From positions 5,642,001 through 5,706,000 of the forward strand of contig NZ_CP017157.1 of the NCBI RefSeq assembly GCF_001729485.1: DNA of 64,000 bases. Direction: 5' to 3'. Shown piece by piece: positions 1 to 7,867 of this stretch; the stretch's first letter is position 1; the number at the start of each line of letters is the position of its first letter. The position numbers were made by a program, and so were the translations under genes. Origin of the DNA: Streptomyces lydicus. GTDB lineage: Bacteria; Actinomycetota; Actinomycetes; Streptomycetales; Streptomycetaceae. The notes beneath the pieces are model-generated. The model made no database searches. It was not told the origin of the DNA and was given only the letters and a program-made list of their open reading frames with translations.

Positions 1-95
1 ATCTGGAGCGGGAGGGGGAATTCAACACCGTGCTGGCGGACTTCCTGGACGGTCTGCCCGCGGTGCCCACGCCGGCCGCTCAGCGCGCGTCGTAG
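1..95 (+). CDS. alpha/beta hydrolase, C-terminal end only
   Basis: The reading frame is already open at base 3 and runs 30 codons to a TAG at 93-95. The visible end (FNTVLADFLDGLP followed by a Pro/Ala tail) resembles the last helix of alpha/beta-hydrolase-fold enzymes, where a motif of the type 'F..VL..FL' closes the domain. The catalytic residues lie outside the window, so the substrate cannot be stated. Its 3' end overlaps the 3' end of the convergent methyltransferase gene by 16 bases. The family call is an inference from a short tail. Confidence 0.6.
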   Translation, partial: LEREGEFNTVLADFLDGLPAVPTPAAQRAS

Positions 96-958
96 CCGCC
101 CCGGTCGGCACCGAGTGCCGCGCCGGCACCGGCCTCCGCGCCCCCGCCGGCCACCTCCCCGTACGCCAGCAAGGCCGCGTGCGGCAGCACCAAGGCGCCG
201 TCGGGTTCGGTGAACTCGGCTGCCAGCAGAGCGAATTGACGGCGGATCCGCTCGGCTACGACCGGTCCCCGGCCGGTCACGATCCGGCCGATGGTCGCCA
301 CTCCGGCCGCCGGGCCGTGCCACCACTCCTCGGGCGTCGCCCGGTGGTCCCAGACCAGCGGACGGCAGCCGGCCCGCACCAGCCCCGCACCCCGCAGCAG
401 ACCGGCCATACCCTCCACCGTGCGCGGGAAGTCGTCCTCGGGCGCGAGCGCCGGCACCTCCGGCGGGCGCTCCACGCCGGCCGCCCGGACGGCGCGCCCG
501 AGGAGCGCCTGCCCCGGCGCCGGCGGCGCCGCCCAGATCGTCAGCGCGATCCGCCCGCCCGGCCGGGTCACCCGCCGCAGCTCGGCCAGGGCCGCCCGCG
601 GGCGTCCGACGTGGTTGAGGACGAAGTTGCCGACGGTGGCGTCGAACCGTCCGTCACGGAACGGCAGTTGCGGCAGCGCGGCGATCTGGACGCGGGCACC
701 GGGCACCAGGTCGCGGGCCCGCCGGGCCATATCGGGCTCGGCGTCCACGGCCGTCACCCGCGCGCCGCGCGCACCGGCCGCCGCGGCCACCGAGCCGGTG
801 CCCGTCCCGACGTCCAGCACCCGCGTCCCCTCCGCCACCCCCGCCGCGTCCAGCAGCCACGGCACCGTGTACGCGCAGAGCCTGCCGAAGCCGGCGCCGT
901 ACGCGGCCGCGCTCCCCGCCCACGCCCGGCGTTCACTGTCATCGAACGGTGTCCGCAC
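80..958 (-). CDS. SAM-dependent class I methyltransferase
   Basis: About 292 residues, a cytosolic small-molecule methyltransferase of the Methyltransf_11/25 type. Motif I, VLDVGTGTGS, lies near residues 47-56. It is followed by an acidic residue after the second strand (VTAVDAEPDM), then FDATVGNFVLNHV and RPGGRIALTIW, the usual post-I to post-III motifs. I prefer the GTG at 958, which has GGGGG five bases upstream; a GTG at 1000 in the same frame would add 14 residues but would place the start inside an inverted repeat. The gene is divergent from the exported hydrolase at 1129, and the two probably share the regulatory region 959-1128. The methyl acceptor is unknown. Confidence 0.85.
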   Translation of the reverse strand: MRTPFDDSERRAWAGSAAAYGAGFGRLCAYTVPWLLDAAGVAEGTRVLDVGTGTGSVAAAAGARGARVTAVDAEPDMARRARDLVPGARVQIAALPQLPFRDGRFDATVGNFVLNHVGRPRAALAELRRVTRPGGRIALTIWAAPPAPGQALLGRAVRAAGVERPPEVPALAPEDDFPRTVEGMAGLLRGAGLVRAGCRPLVWDHRATPEEWWHGPAAGVATIGRIVTGRGPVVAERIRRQFALLAAEFTEPDGALVLPHAALLAYGEVAGGGAEAGAGAALGADRGGYDAR

Positions 959-992
959 CGCGGTCCCCCGACTTCCTTTGCTTTCAAGGGTG

Positions 993-1031
993 TTACCCAC
1001 CCGTAACCTACCGATGGGTTACCACGGGTAA
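993..1031. promoter_or_regulatory. nested inverted repeat in divergent promoter region
   Basis: Two concentric inverted repeats share a centre near 1012: outer arms ttaccc (993-998) and gggtaa (1026-1031), inner arms gtaacc (1003-1008) and ggttac (1017-1022). The element lies between the divergent methyltransferase and exported hydrolase genes. Its size and symmetry fit a dimeric repressor operator such as a TetR-family site, but the cognate regulator is not identified in this window. Confidence 0.45.
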
Positions 1032-1128
1032 GGAACGGACTTTACTCTCCAGTCACCTCGGACCGGCGTGCGCCCCTCCTGTCCTCGGACAGCGTACGGC
1101 CGGCCCGCTTCGAGATCTGGAGCAGAAG

Positions 1129-2724
1129 ATGACGCCCTCCCGCACGACGCTGCGTGCCGCGATCGGCACCGTCTCGGCGGCCGTACTGGCCACCACGGTT
1201 CTCATCGCGCCGGCCACCGCCGAGGCAGCCGCACCGGAGTCCGCCCGGACCGCGGCGGCCGCCGGGCCTGCCGTCCGGTTCGTCGACATCGAGGGCGACG
1301 GCGGGATCACTCTCAAGGCGAACGTATTCACCCCGGCCGACGCCGACGGCTCCCGGCGCTACCCCGTCATCGTGCTGCCCACCAGCTGGGCGATGCCGCA
1401 GGTCGAATACATGGCGCAGGCCAAGAAACTGGCCGACGCGGGCTATGTCGTCGTCGGATACAACTCGCGCGGGTTCTGGCAGTCCGGTGGACAGATCGAG
1501 ACGGCCGGTCCGCAGGACATCGCCGACGCCTCGAAGGTCATCGACTGGGCACTCGCCCACACGCCGGCCGATCCGCAGAAGGTCGGCATGGGCGGCGTCT
1601 CGTACGGGGCCGGGATCAGCCTGCTGGCGTCCGCGTTCGACAAGCGGATCAAGGCGGTCGCGGCGCTCAGCGGCTGGGCGAACCTGATCGACTCGATCTA
1701 CAGCGGGCGCACCCAGCACGTGCAGGCGGCGGCGATGCTCGGCGGGGCGGGCGCGCTGACCGGGCGGCCCAGCCCCGAACTCCAAACGATCCTCAAGAAC
1801 TTCTTCGCGTCCAACCTCGACAAGGAACCGGACATGATCGCGTGGGGGAAGAAGCGCTCCCCCGCCACCTACCTCGACCGGATCAACGCGAACGGCGCGG
1901 CGATCATGCTGGGGAACGCCTGGGGCGATTCGCTCTTCCCGCCCAACCAGTACGCGGACTTCTACGAGAAGCTCAAGGGCCCCAAGCGGCTGGAGTTCCG
2001 GCCCGGCGACCACGCGACGGCCGAGGCGACCGGGCTGTTCGGGCTCCCCAACGACACCTGGACCAACACCGAGCGGTGGTTCGACCACTACCTCAAGGGC
2101 GTGGACAACGGCATCGACCGCGAGTCCCCGGTGCTGTTGAAGTCCCGCTCCACCGGGGCGTACGAGGGGTACCCGAGCTGGAAGGACGTACCCTCCGCGC
2201 ACCGCAGGATCGAACTGGACGGCAGCAAGCGGATCAACACCAACTGGGACTCCGGCGCCGACGGCGGAGTCATCTTCCTCTCCAGCATGCTGGACCAGTT
2301 CCTGCGGCTGCCGCCGATGGCCTCGATCCCGCTGCTGCCGCGCTCGCTGGCCGCCGTCTGGCAGTCCGAGCGCTACCCGACCGGGCAGCGGGTCCGCGGC
2401 ACCACCCATCTGCACACCACCATGAGCAGCACCGCCGAGAGCGGCACCGCCGTCGCCTACCTCTACGACGTGGGCCCGCTCGGCCTCGGCAAGCTGGTCA
2501 CCCACGCGCCGTTCACCTTCCACGGCAAGACCCCGGACCAGCCCTTCGGCGTCGACCTGGACCTCTTCTCCACCGCCTACGACGTCCCGGCCGGCCACCG
2601 GCTCGCGGTGGTCGTCGACACCGTCGACCCGCTCTACATCGAGCACAACCCGAGCGGCGCCCGGCTGACCTTCTCCTCGCCGGCGGCCGACCCCTCGTAC
2701 GTCTCGGTCCCGGTGCGCGACTGA
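1129..2724 (+). CDS. exported S15/CocE-type alpha/beta hydrolase (acyl or X-Pro peptidase)
   Basis: A 531-residue secreted hydrolase. The N-terminus is a Sec-type signal peptide: Arg residues, a hydrophobic Ala/Val/Leu core to about residue 30, and an Ala-rich cleavage area near 34. The catalytic domain shows GGVSYGAG with the nucleophile at Ser158, a likely acid at Asp267 (AWGDSLFPP) and His295 (GDHAT), as in the CocE/NonD and X-prolyl dipeptidyl-peptidase (peptidase S15) group. The C-terminal 190 residues resemble the beta-sandwich PepX_C domain. The ATG at 1129 is chosen because GGAG precedes it and the signal peptide follows; the upstream in-frame extension is not plausible. Substrate is unknown. 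A strong hairpin follows the stop. Confidence 0.85.
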   Translation: MTPSRTTLRAAIGTVSAAVLATTVLIAPATAEAAAPESARTAAAAGPAVRFVDIEGDGGITLKANVFTPADADGSRRYPVIVLPTSWAMPQVEYMAQAKKLADAGYVVVGYNSRGFWQSGGQIETAGPQDIADASKVIDWALAHTPADPQKVGMGGVSYGAGISLLASAFDKRIKAVAALSGWANLIDSIYSGRTQHVQAAAMLGGAGALTGRPSPELQTILKNFFASNLDKEPDMIAWGKKRSPATYLDRINANGAAIMLGNAWGDSLFPPNQYADFYEKLKGPKRLEFRPGDHATAEATGLFGLPNDTWTNTERWFDHYLKGVDNGIDRESPVLLKSRSTGAYEGYPSWKDVPSAHRRIELDGSKRINTNWDSGADGGVIFLSSMLDQFLRLPPMASIPLLPRSLAAVWQSERYPTGQRVRGTTHLHTTMSSTAESGTAVAYLYDVGPLGLGKLVTHAPFTFHGKTPDQPFGVDLDLFSTAYDVPAGHRLAVVVDTVDPLYIEHNPSGARLTFSSPAADPSYVSVPVRD

Positions 2725-2743
2725 GCGGGCGCGCCGGATTCCG

Positions 2744-2775
2744 GTCAGCCGTAGGACCCCGGTCCTACGGCTGAC
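2744..2775 (+). terminator. hairpin terminator after exported hydrolase
   Basis: Perfect 15-base arms (2744-2758 and 2761-2775) are separated by only two bases, 19 bases after the hydrolase stop codon. There is no U-tract, which is common for Streptomyces terminators. The near-perfect palindrome could also serve as an operator for the next gene, whose start is 42 bases downstream. Confidence 0.6.
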
Positions 2776-2816
2776 GGCCGAAGCGGCGGGCGGCGCACAC
2801 CCGTTAACGTCCCGTC

Positions 2817-3272
2817 ATGACCGTCCGTCCATCGGCCCGCGACGCCGGGCAACGCAAGCGCGACGCGCTCGAACGACTGCGCAACGACGAGGACGCCTGG
2901 GTGTCCACGGCCTCCCCCGAGGGCGCGCCGTACCTGATGCCGCTGTCGTTCGTCTGGCACGACGACCGGCTGGTGATGGCCACCAGGAAGAACAACCCGA
3001 CGGCCCGCAACCTCGCGGCCGACGGGGCGTGCTGGGTGGCCCTGGGGCCCACCCGGGACGTGGTGCTCATCGAGAGCACGGCGGAGGTCCTCGCCTCCGA
3101 CGCGCTGCCGGACGACACCGGTGCGGCGTTCGTCGCCAAGCTCGGCTGGGACCCGCGCGGCCGTGCAGCCTGGGTCTTCCTCTCCTTCCGGCCGCGCCGG
3201 GTACTGGCGTGGCGCGAGGCCAACGAACTGCCGGAGCGGGAGTTGATGCGGGACGGGGTGTGGCGCGTGTAG
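2817..3272 (+). CDS. pyridoxamine 5'-phosphate oxidase-fold flavin/F420-binding protein
   Basis: A 151-residue cytosolic protein with the split-barrel PPOX/FDR fold: an N-terminal helix (ALERLRNDEDAWVSTAS), the strand pair EGAPYLMPLSFVWHDDRLVMATRKNNPTARNL, and a C-terminal LSFRPRRVLAWRE. In actinobacteria this family binds FMN or the deazaflavin F420 and performs small-molecule redox reactions; the cofactor cannot be decided here. The ATG at 2817 has no strong ribosome-binding site. The next gene on the same strand starts about 60 bases later, so the two may be co-transcribed. Confidence 0.75.
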   Translation: MTVRPSARDAGQRKRDALERLRNDEDAWVSTASPEGAPYLMPLSFVWHDDRLVMATRKNNPTARNLAADGACWVALGPTRDVVLIESTAEVLASDALPDDTGAAFVAKLGWDPRGRAAWVFLSFRPRRVLAWREANELPERELMRDGVWRV

Positions 3273-3329
3273 GCCGTGTCTTGCGGATCGACCGGGGCCG
3301 GTGTGCCCGTCTTCGTCCTCCCCTGCGGC

Positions 3330-3806
3330 ATGATCGTGGACATGGGGAATCCAGCACCGCGCCCGCACCTGCCGACGACCGAGTCCGCCGTCGCCGCCGT
3401 CCGTGACCTCGCCGACGCGCACGGCCTGGAGGTCACGGTCACCGACGACATCGGCGCGGACCGGACCTCCCGCCGCACCGCCGCCGGGGCGTTCACCGTG
3501 CTGGACCCGGACGGCTCGCTGCCGCACGAAGTCTTCGTGGAGCTGGGCGGCACGCCGGCCGTCACCGTTCACCTCTTCCCGGAGGACGACGCGACGATCA
3601 CCGTGGACGGCGTGGAGTTCGCCGATGTGCCGCGGGACGCGGTACCGGCGTTCCTGCGCTCGGTGTACGGCGGGCTCGCCCACGTCACGACGCGGTTCTT
3701 CCCGCCCGGGCAGTGGCTGGTCGTGCCGCTGCCCGGCGACGAGACGTACCGGGAGCTGATATTCCGCGGCGCGCTCAGCCCCTGGATGGCGCGCCGCGTC
3801 CGCTGA
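3330..3806 (+). CDS. hypothetical protein
   Basis: I do not recognise this 154-158 residue protein. Two ATG codons in frame, 3330 and 3342, could start it; the second gives a protein beginning MGNPAPRPHL. It is soluble, acidic and strand-rich, with repeated segments of the kind 'EVFVELGG', 'TVHLFPEDDATITVDGVEF' and 'GQWLVVPLPGDETYRE', and no signal peptide or membrane segment. Third-position G+C is high throughout, which supports real coding. It follows the PPOX-fold gene by 57 bases and ends shortly before the convergent gluD homologue. Confidence 0.6.
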   Translation: MIVDMGNPAPRPHLPTTESAVAAVRDLADAHGLEVTVTDDIGADRTSRRTAAGAFTVLDPDGSLPHEVFVELGGTPAVTVHLFPEDDATITVDGVEFADVPRDAVPAFLRSVYGGLAHVTTRFFPPGQWLVVPLPGDETYRELIFRGALSPWMARRVR

Positions 3807-3851
3807 GCGGCGGGCGCCGGCCGGGGACGCCCGGGCCGCCGGGAGCGCCGC

Positions 3852-4724
3852 TCACCGCACGGGCGGCTGGTGCCCGCCGGTCATCAGGTTGCCCGGCTCC
3901 GCCGCCGCCACGTCGACGCCCTCGACCTTGGGGTTGCGCTGCTGCCGCCGGGAGACCCAGTTGGCCAGCCAGGACAGCAGCATGCACATCCCGATGTAGA
4001 CCGGCGAGATGACCATGACGACGGGGATGAACGGCAGGTCGTAGTCGAGGTTGGAGGCGATGAGCTTGCCGGCGTGCAGGAACTCCTCATAGGTGATGAG
4101 GAAGCCGAGCGAGGTGTCCTTCAGGGCGACCACCAGCTGACTGATGATCGCCGGGAGCATCGCCCGGACCGCCTGCGGCACCAGCACGTGCGTCATGACC
4201 TGGGTCTTGCGCATGCCCAGCGCGTAGGCGGCCTCCCGCTGGCCGCGGTCGACGGCGTTGACGCCGCTGCGGAAGACCTCGGCGAGCACCGAGCCGTTGT
4301 AGAGCGTCAACCCGGCGACCAGCGCGGGCAGCGGCGCCACCTGGAGCGCCACATAGATGAAGAAGATCATGACCAGCAGGGGCATCGCCCGGAAGAACTC
4401 CACCACCAGCGTGCACACCCAGCGCAGGGTCCGGTGGGCGGAGAGCCGGCCGACGGCCAGCACCGCGCCGAGCGCCAGCGACAGCACCGCCGCGATGACG
4501 AACGCCTTCAGGGTGTTGGCGAGCCCGTTGAGCAGCAGCTCCTGAATTCCCTTGTAGAGGAAGGGAGTCCACTTCGCCGCAGTGAACTGCCCGGTGGCGA
4601 AGAGGAGGTAGAGGACCCAGCCGACCAGCGCCAGGATCGCGACCGTCGCGCCGATGCCGTAGAGCCGGTGCCGCGCCCGGGTCCGCGGTCCCGGAACGTC
4701 GTAGAGGGCGGTGGTGGTGATCAT
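3852..4724 (-). CDS. gluD: glutamate/amino-acid ABC transporter permease (GluD-like)
   Basis: A 290-residue inner-membrane permease of the His/Glu/Gln/Arg/opine type. An N-terminal membrane segment (ATVAILALVGWVLYLLFATG) is followed by the BPD_transp_1 core with segments at about 75-95, 110-135, 190-215 and 240-265. The EAA-type cytoplasmic loop (GQREAAYALGMRKTQVMTHV) contacts the ATPase. It overlaps gluC by four bases (ATGA), so the two permeases are translationally coupled and probably form the heterodimeric channel. The C-terminal tail beyond residue 265 is polar and variable. It is the last gene of the gluABCD operon. Confidence 0.88.
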   Translation of the reverse strand: MITTTALYDVPGPRTRARHRLYGIGATVAILALVGWVLYLLFATGQFTAAKWTPFLYKGIQELLLNGLANTLKAFVIAAVLSLALGAVLAVGRLSAHRTLRWVCTLVVEFFRAMPLLVMIFFIYVALQVAPLPALVAGLTLYNGSVLAEVFRSGVNAVDRGQREAAYALGMRKTQVMTHVLVPQAVRAMLPAIISQLVVALKDTSLGFLITYEEFLHAGKLIASNLDYDLPFIPVVMVISPVYIGMCMLLSWLANWVSRRQQRNPKVEGVDVAAAEPGNLMTGGHQPPVR

Positions 4725-5365
4725 GAGGCGACTCCGAAGCGCTTCTCCAGGACGTTGAAGATCGCGCTGATGGTCAGGGTCACGAGCAGATAGCCGACGG
4801 CGATCCAGAAGAAGGTCCAGATGATGTTGTAGCCGAGCTCGCTGAGCGGCTTGTACACGCCGAGCAGTTCGACGACGCTGAACGCGCCGGCGATCGCGGA
4901 GTTCTTGGCGAGCGCGATCAGCGTCGAGCCGATCGGCGGGATGACGGACCGGAACGCCTGCGGGAGGACGATCTCACCGAGTGTCTGCGGAAAGGTCATG
5001 CCGAGGCTGCGGGCCGCCTCGCCCTGACCGACCGGGACGGTGTTGATGCCCGACCGCACCGCCTCACAGATGAAGGCGGAGGTGTAGCAGCCGAGCGCCA
5101 GGATGGCGAAGAGCTTGAAGGGCAGGACGAGCCCGAAGCGCGGCAGGCCCAGCACGACGGCGAAGAACAGCAGGGTCAGCGGCGTGTTGCGGAGCACCGT
5201 CACCCACGCCGTGCCGAACGCCCGCAGCGAGGCGACCGGCGCGACCCGGAAGGCCGCCATGAGGAAGCCGAGGACGAGCGCGAGCAGCGAGGCGTACACG
5301 GTCAGTTCGACGGTGCCCAGCAGGCCCTCCCCGTAGAGGGAGAGGTTGTCGAGGAGAACGTTCAT
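4721..5365 (-). CDS. gluC: glutamate/amino-acid ABC transporter permease (GluC-like)
   Basis: A 214-residue membrane permease. Segments near residues 15-40, 58-80, 85-105 and 185-205 and the loop GQGEAARSLGMTFPQTLGEIVLPQ match the EAA motif of polar-amino-acid permeases. It sits 19 bases after gluB and its stop overlaps the start of gluD. With GluD it would form the translocation pore for the amino acid delivered by GluB. Size and order match the corynebacterial and streptomycete glutamate uptake system. Confidence 0.9.
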   Translation of the reverse strand: MNVLLDNLSLYGEGLLGTVELTVYASLLALVLGFLMAAFRVAPVASLRAFGTAWVTVLRNTPLTLLFFAVVLGLPRFGLVLPFKLFAILALGCYTSAFICEAVRSGINTVPVGQGEAARSLGMTFPQTLGEIVLPQAFRSVIPPIGSTLIALAKNSAIAGAFSVVELLGVYKPLSELGYNIIWTFFWIAVGYLLVTLTISAIFNVLEKRFGVAS

Positions 5366-5384
5366 CGGTCGGTTCCTTGGCTCC

Positions 5385-6314
5385 TCAGGTCGCCGGGTAG
5401 CGGTCGATCGGGGGCGGCTCGGGGGCCGGGGCCCCGGACAGGCCGAGGGTCGCGTCGTACGCCTTCTTCCAGTAGCCGTTCCTCTCGGCCGCGGCGAGCG
5501 CGTCGTCGAGCGCGAAGCGCAGCGCGTTGTCGCCGCGCGGGACGCCGATGCCGTACGGCTCCTCCGAGAACGGCTTGCCGACCACCTTCAGCTCCTCGGG
5601 CACCTTGGCGGCGTAGCCCAGCAGGATCGCGTCGTCGGTGGTGACCGCGTCGACCTGGTAGGTGAGCAGGTTGTCGACGCACACCGAGTAGGTGTCGTAG
5701 GCGACCAGGACGGCCTTGGGGTACTCGGCCTGGATGCGCTGGTACGGCGTCGAGCCGGCCGCCGAGCAGACGCGTTTGCCGGCCAGGTCCTGCGGGCCCT
5801 TGATGTCGTTCTCGTCGGTGCGCACCAGCAGCGACTGGCCGGCCATGTAGTAGGGGCCGGCGAAGCCCACCAGCTTCTTCCGCTTGTCGTTGATGGTGTA
5901 CGTACCGACGTACATGTCGATCTGGCCGTTCTGCAGGGCCGTCTCGCGGTTGGCGGAGGAGATCGTCTGGAACTGGATGGTGTCGGGCGGGAAGCCGAGG
6001 GCGGCCGACATCATCTTGGCGATCTCGATGTCGAAGCCGGTGTAGACCCCGGTGGCCGGGTCCTTCTCGCCGAGGTAGGGCTGGTCCTCCTTGACGCCGA
6101 TGACGAGATGACCGCGGCGCTTGGCCTTCTCCCAGGTCGGCGACTCCGGCAGGGTGAAGTTCTTCGCGACGGGGTACGTGGGCAGTTCGCTGCCCTTGGG
6201 GCCCTTGACCGGCGGGCTGCCCTCCCGGCCGCAGCCGGCGACGACCAGCGCGAGCAGGGCGAGCGCGAGAGCCACCAGGGTGCGGCGCAGGCGCGTGGAG
6301 TGACGGTGCGGCAT
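5385..6314 (-). CDS. gluB: glutamate-type ABC transporter binding lipoprotein (GluB-like)
   Basis: A 309-residue extracellular solute-binding protein (SBP_bac_3). The signal sequence RRTLVALALALLALVVAGC ends in a lipobox with the lipidated Cys at residue 28. The mature part has the family features KRRGHLVIGVKEDQPYLGEKD, GFDIEIAKMMSAALGF and NGQIDMYVGTYTINDKRKK, which frame the amino-acid pocket. It lies 14 bases after gluA and 19 before gluC. Glutamate is the probable ligand from operon structure; glutamine or aspartate cannot be excluded. Confidence 0.9.
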   Translation of the reverse strand: MPHRHSTRLRRTLVALALALLALVVAGCGREGSPPVKGPKGSELPTYPVAKNFTLPESPTWEKAKRRGHLVIGVKEDQPYLGEKDPATGVYTGFDIEIAKMMSAALGFPPDTIQFQTISSANRETALQNGQIDMYVGTYTINDKRKKLVGFAGPYYMAGQSLLVRTDENDIKGPQDLAGKRVCSAAGSTPYQRIQAEYPKAVLVAYDTYSVCVDNLLTYQVDAVTTDDAILLGYAAKVPEELKVVGKPFSEEPYGIGVPRGDNALRFALDDALAAAERNGYWKKAYDATLGLSGAPAPEPPPIDRYPAT

Positions 6315-6328
6315 CGCGGCGCCCCCGT

Positions 6329-7072
6329 TCAGTGCTTGAGGATCTTGGAGAGGAAGTCCTTGGCCCGCTCGCTGCGCGGTGCGGTGAAGAACTCCTCGGG
6401 GGTGCGGTCCTCGACGACCCGGCCGTCCGCCATGAACACCACGCGGTTGGCGGCGGAGCGGGCGAAGCCCATCTCATGGGTGACCACGACCATCGTCATG
6501 CCGTCCCGGGCGAGCTGGCGCATGACCTCCAGCACCTCGTTGATCATCTCCGGATCGAGCGCGGAGGTCGGCTCGTCGAAGAGCAGCACCTTGGGATCCA
6601 TGGCCAGTGCGCGGGCGATGGCCACGCGCTGCTGCTGCCCGCCGGAGAGCTGCGCCGGATACTTGTCGGCCTGGGAGGCGAGCCCGACCCGGTCCAGCAG
6701 CTCGCGGGCGCGCCGCGCGGCCTCGTCCTTCTTCTTCCGGCGGACCTTGACCGGCGCCAGCATGATGTTCTCCAGCACGGTCTTGTGGGCGAAGAGGTTG
6801 AAGGACTGGAAGACCATGCCGACGTCGGCGCGCAGCTGGGCGAGCGCCCGGCCCTCGTCGGGCAGTGGCCGGCCGTCCAGTTCGATGGTGCCGGACTCGA
6901 TGGTTTCCAGGCGGTTGACGGCTCGGCACAGGGTGGACTTCCCGGACCCCGAGGGCCCGATGATCACGACCACCTCACCGCGGCCGACGGTGAGGTCGAT
7001 GTCCTGGAGAACATGCAGCTCTCCGAAGTGCTTGTTGACCCCGCGCATCTCGATCAGCGCATCACCGGCCAT
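6329..7072 (-). CDS. gluA: glutamate-type ABC transporter ATP-binding protein (GluA-like)
   Basis: A 247-residue ABC ATPase, the first gene of the operon. Walker [10 protein letters not shown] is at residues 39-47, the signature LSGGQQQR near 142-149, and Walker [14 protein letters not shown] follows, with the switch His in VVTHEMGFA. These are the exact forms seen in polar-amino-acid importers (PAAT family). The ATG at 7072 is preceded by GCAGGA. The unassigned stretch upstream (7073-7212) should hold the operon promoter; a TTGACT hexamer is visible on the minus strand at 7183-7188 but I see no convincing partner. Confidence 0.92.
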   Translation of the reverse strand: MAGDALIEMRGVNKHFGELHVLQDIDLTVGRGEVVVIIGPSGSGKSTLCRAVNRLETIESGTIELDGRPLPDEGRALAQLRADVGMVFQSFNLFAHKTVLENIMLAPVKVRRKKKDEAARRARELLDRVGLASQADKYPAQLSGGQQQRVAIARALAMDPKVLLFDEPTSALDPEMINEVLEVMRQLARDGMTMVVVTHEMGFARSAANRVVFMADGRVVEDRTPEEFFTAPRSERAKDFLSKILKH

Positions 7073-7212
7073 ATGCAGTCCTGCCCACTCTCATCCGTAC
7101 AGCGAGAGCCTGCAACCTACCGGCGCAAAAGGGGTACTTCTCCGCTGACACGCACGTAACGGCACACAGGGGCGGATAAGTCAGTCAATCCCGCCGCACG
7201 CGCGCACCGGCG

Positions 7213-7653
7213 TCAGGTCTCGGAGACCTCGGCGTAGAGCTGGGACAGTTCCGGGGCGCCCGTGTCGGCCCAGTCGTGCCCCGCCGCCACCACGTCGACC
7301 TCCCGTCCGGACGCCAGCCGGACCACCGGCTGACCGTCCGGCCAGACGTGCCAGACCGCACCCGGGACCGTGCGCACCAGGACCGTGCCGAGGTACAGGC
7401 CCGCGTCGTTGCCCAGCCAGGGCAGCACCTCCGGGTCGTCCCGCCAGACCGGCTGGAGCTGGTCCAGCCGCTCCAACGACCGTACGGAGTCGTCCAGTTC
7501 CACCCCCGCGTCAGTGGCCTGGGCCCGCAGCAGCGGGCATTCGGACAGCAGCTCGACGACGCTGCCGGGATCGGCCCGCACCGACTCCGCGAGCGGCACG
7601 GAACCGTGTGCGCGGTGCCGCTTGCGCCACTTGTCCAGGAAAGACATGTTCAT
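7213..7653 (-). CDS. small hypothetical protein (possibly DUF6278 family)
   Basis: A 146-residue soluble protein of unknown function. The start MNMSFLDKWRKRH at 7653 is preferred because GGGA lies 11 bases upstream; the second Met at 7647 is also possible. Much longer in-frame extension toward 8286 runs over the divergent gene and has poor codon bias, so it is rejected. The protein has a basic N-terminal helix, then an alpha/beta body with Trp-rich strands (VWRDDPEVLPWLGNDAGLYLG, AVWHVWPDGQPVVRL). The DUF6278 suggestion is from memory of streptomycete proteins with this N-terminus and is weak. Confidence 0.6.
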   Translation of the reverse strand: MNMSFLDKWRKRHRAHGSVPLAESVRADPGSVVELLSECPLLRAQATDAGVELDDSVRSLERLDQLQPVWRDDPEVLPWLGNDAGLYLGTVLVRTVPGAVWHVWPDGQPVVRLASGREVDVVAAGHDWADTGAPELSQLYAEVSET

Positions 7654-7725
7654 GGTCTGCAGGGTCCCACCGGACCTGTGGTCCGGGCCACAGGCGCGCG
7701 GCGTGATCGCGCGCCGTTCGTCACC

Positions 7726-7754
7726 TTGACGCTCCCCCTCCACCTCCCTACCTT
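7726..7754 (+). promoter_or_regulatory. candidate sigma-70-type promoter for the SGNH hydrolase
   Basis: A TTGACG hexamer (7726-7731) and TACCTT (7749-7754) are separated by exactly 17 bases, close to the streptomycete HrdB consensus. A start of transcription near 7761 would leave a leader of about 107 bases before the hydrolase ATG. This is a pattern match only. Confidence 0.45.
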
Positions 7755-7867
7755 CATGGCGCTCGGATCGGATCGGCGCGATCCGCGGGAGCCCCTCGCG
7801 CCTCGGGGCGCCCGCCGGATCGCCGCGCACACCTGCCCGTTGACGCCTCCCGGAGGGACACCGACCG

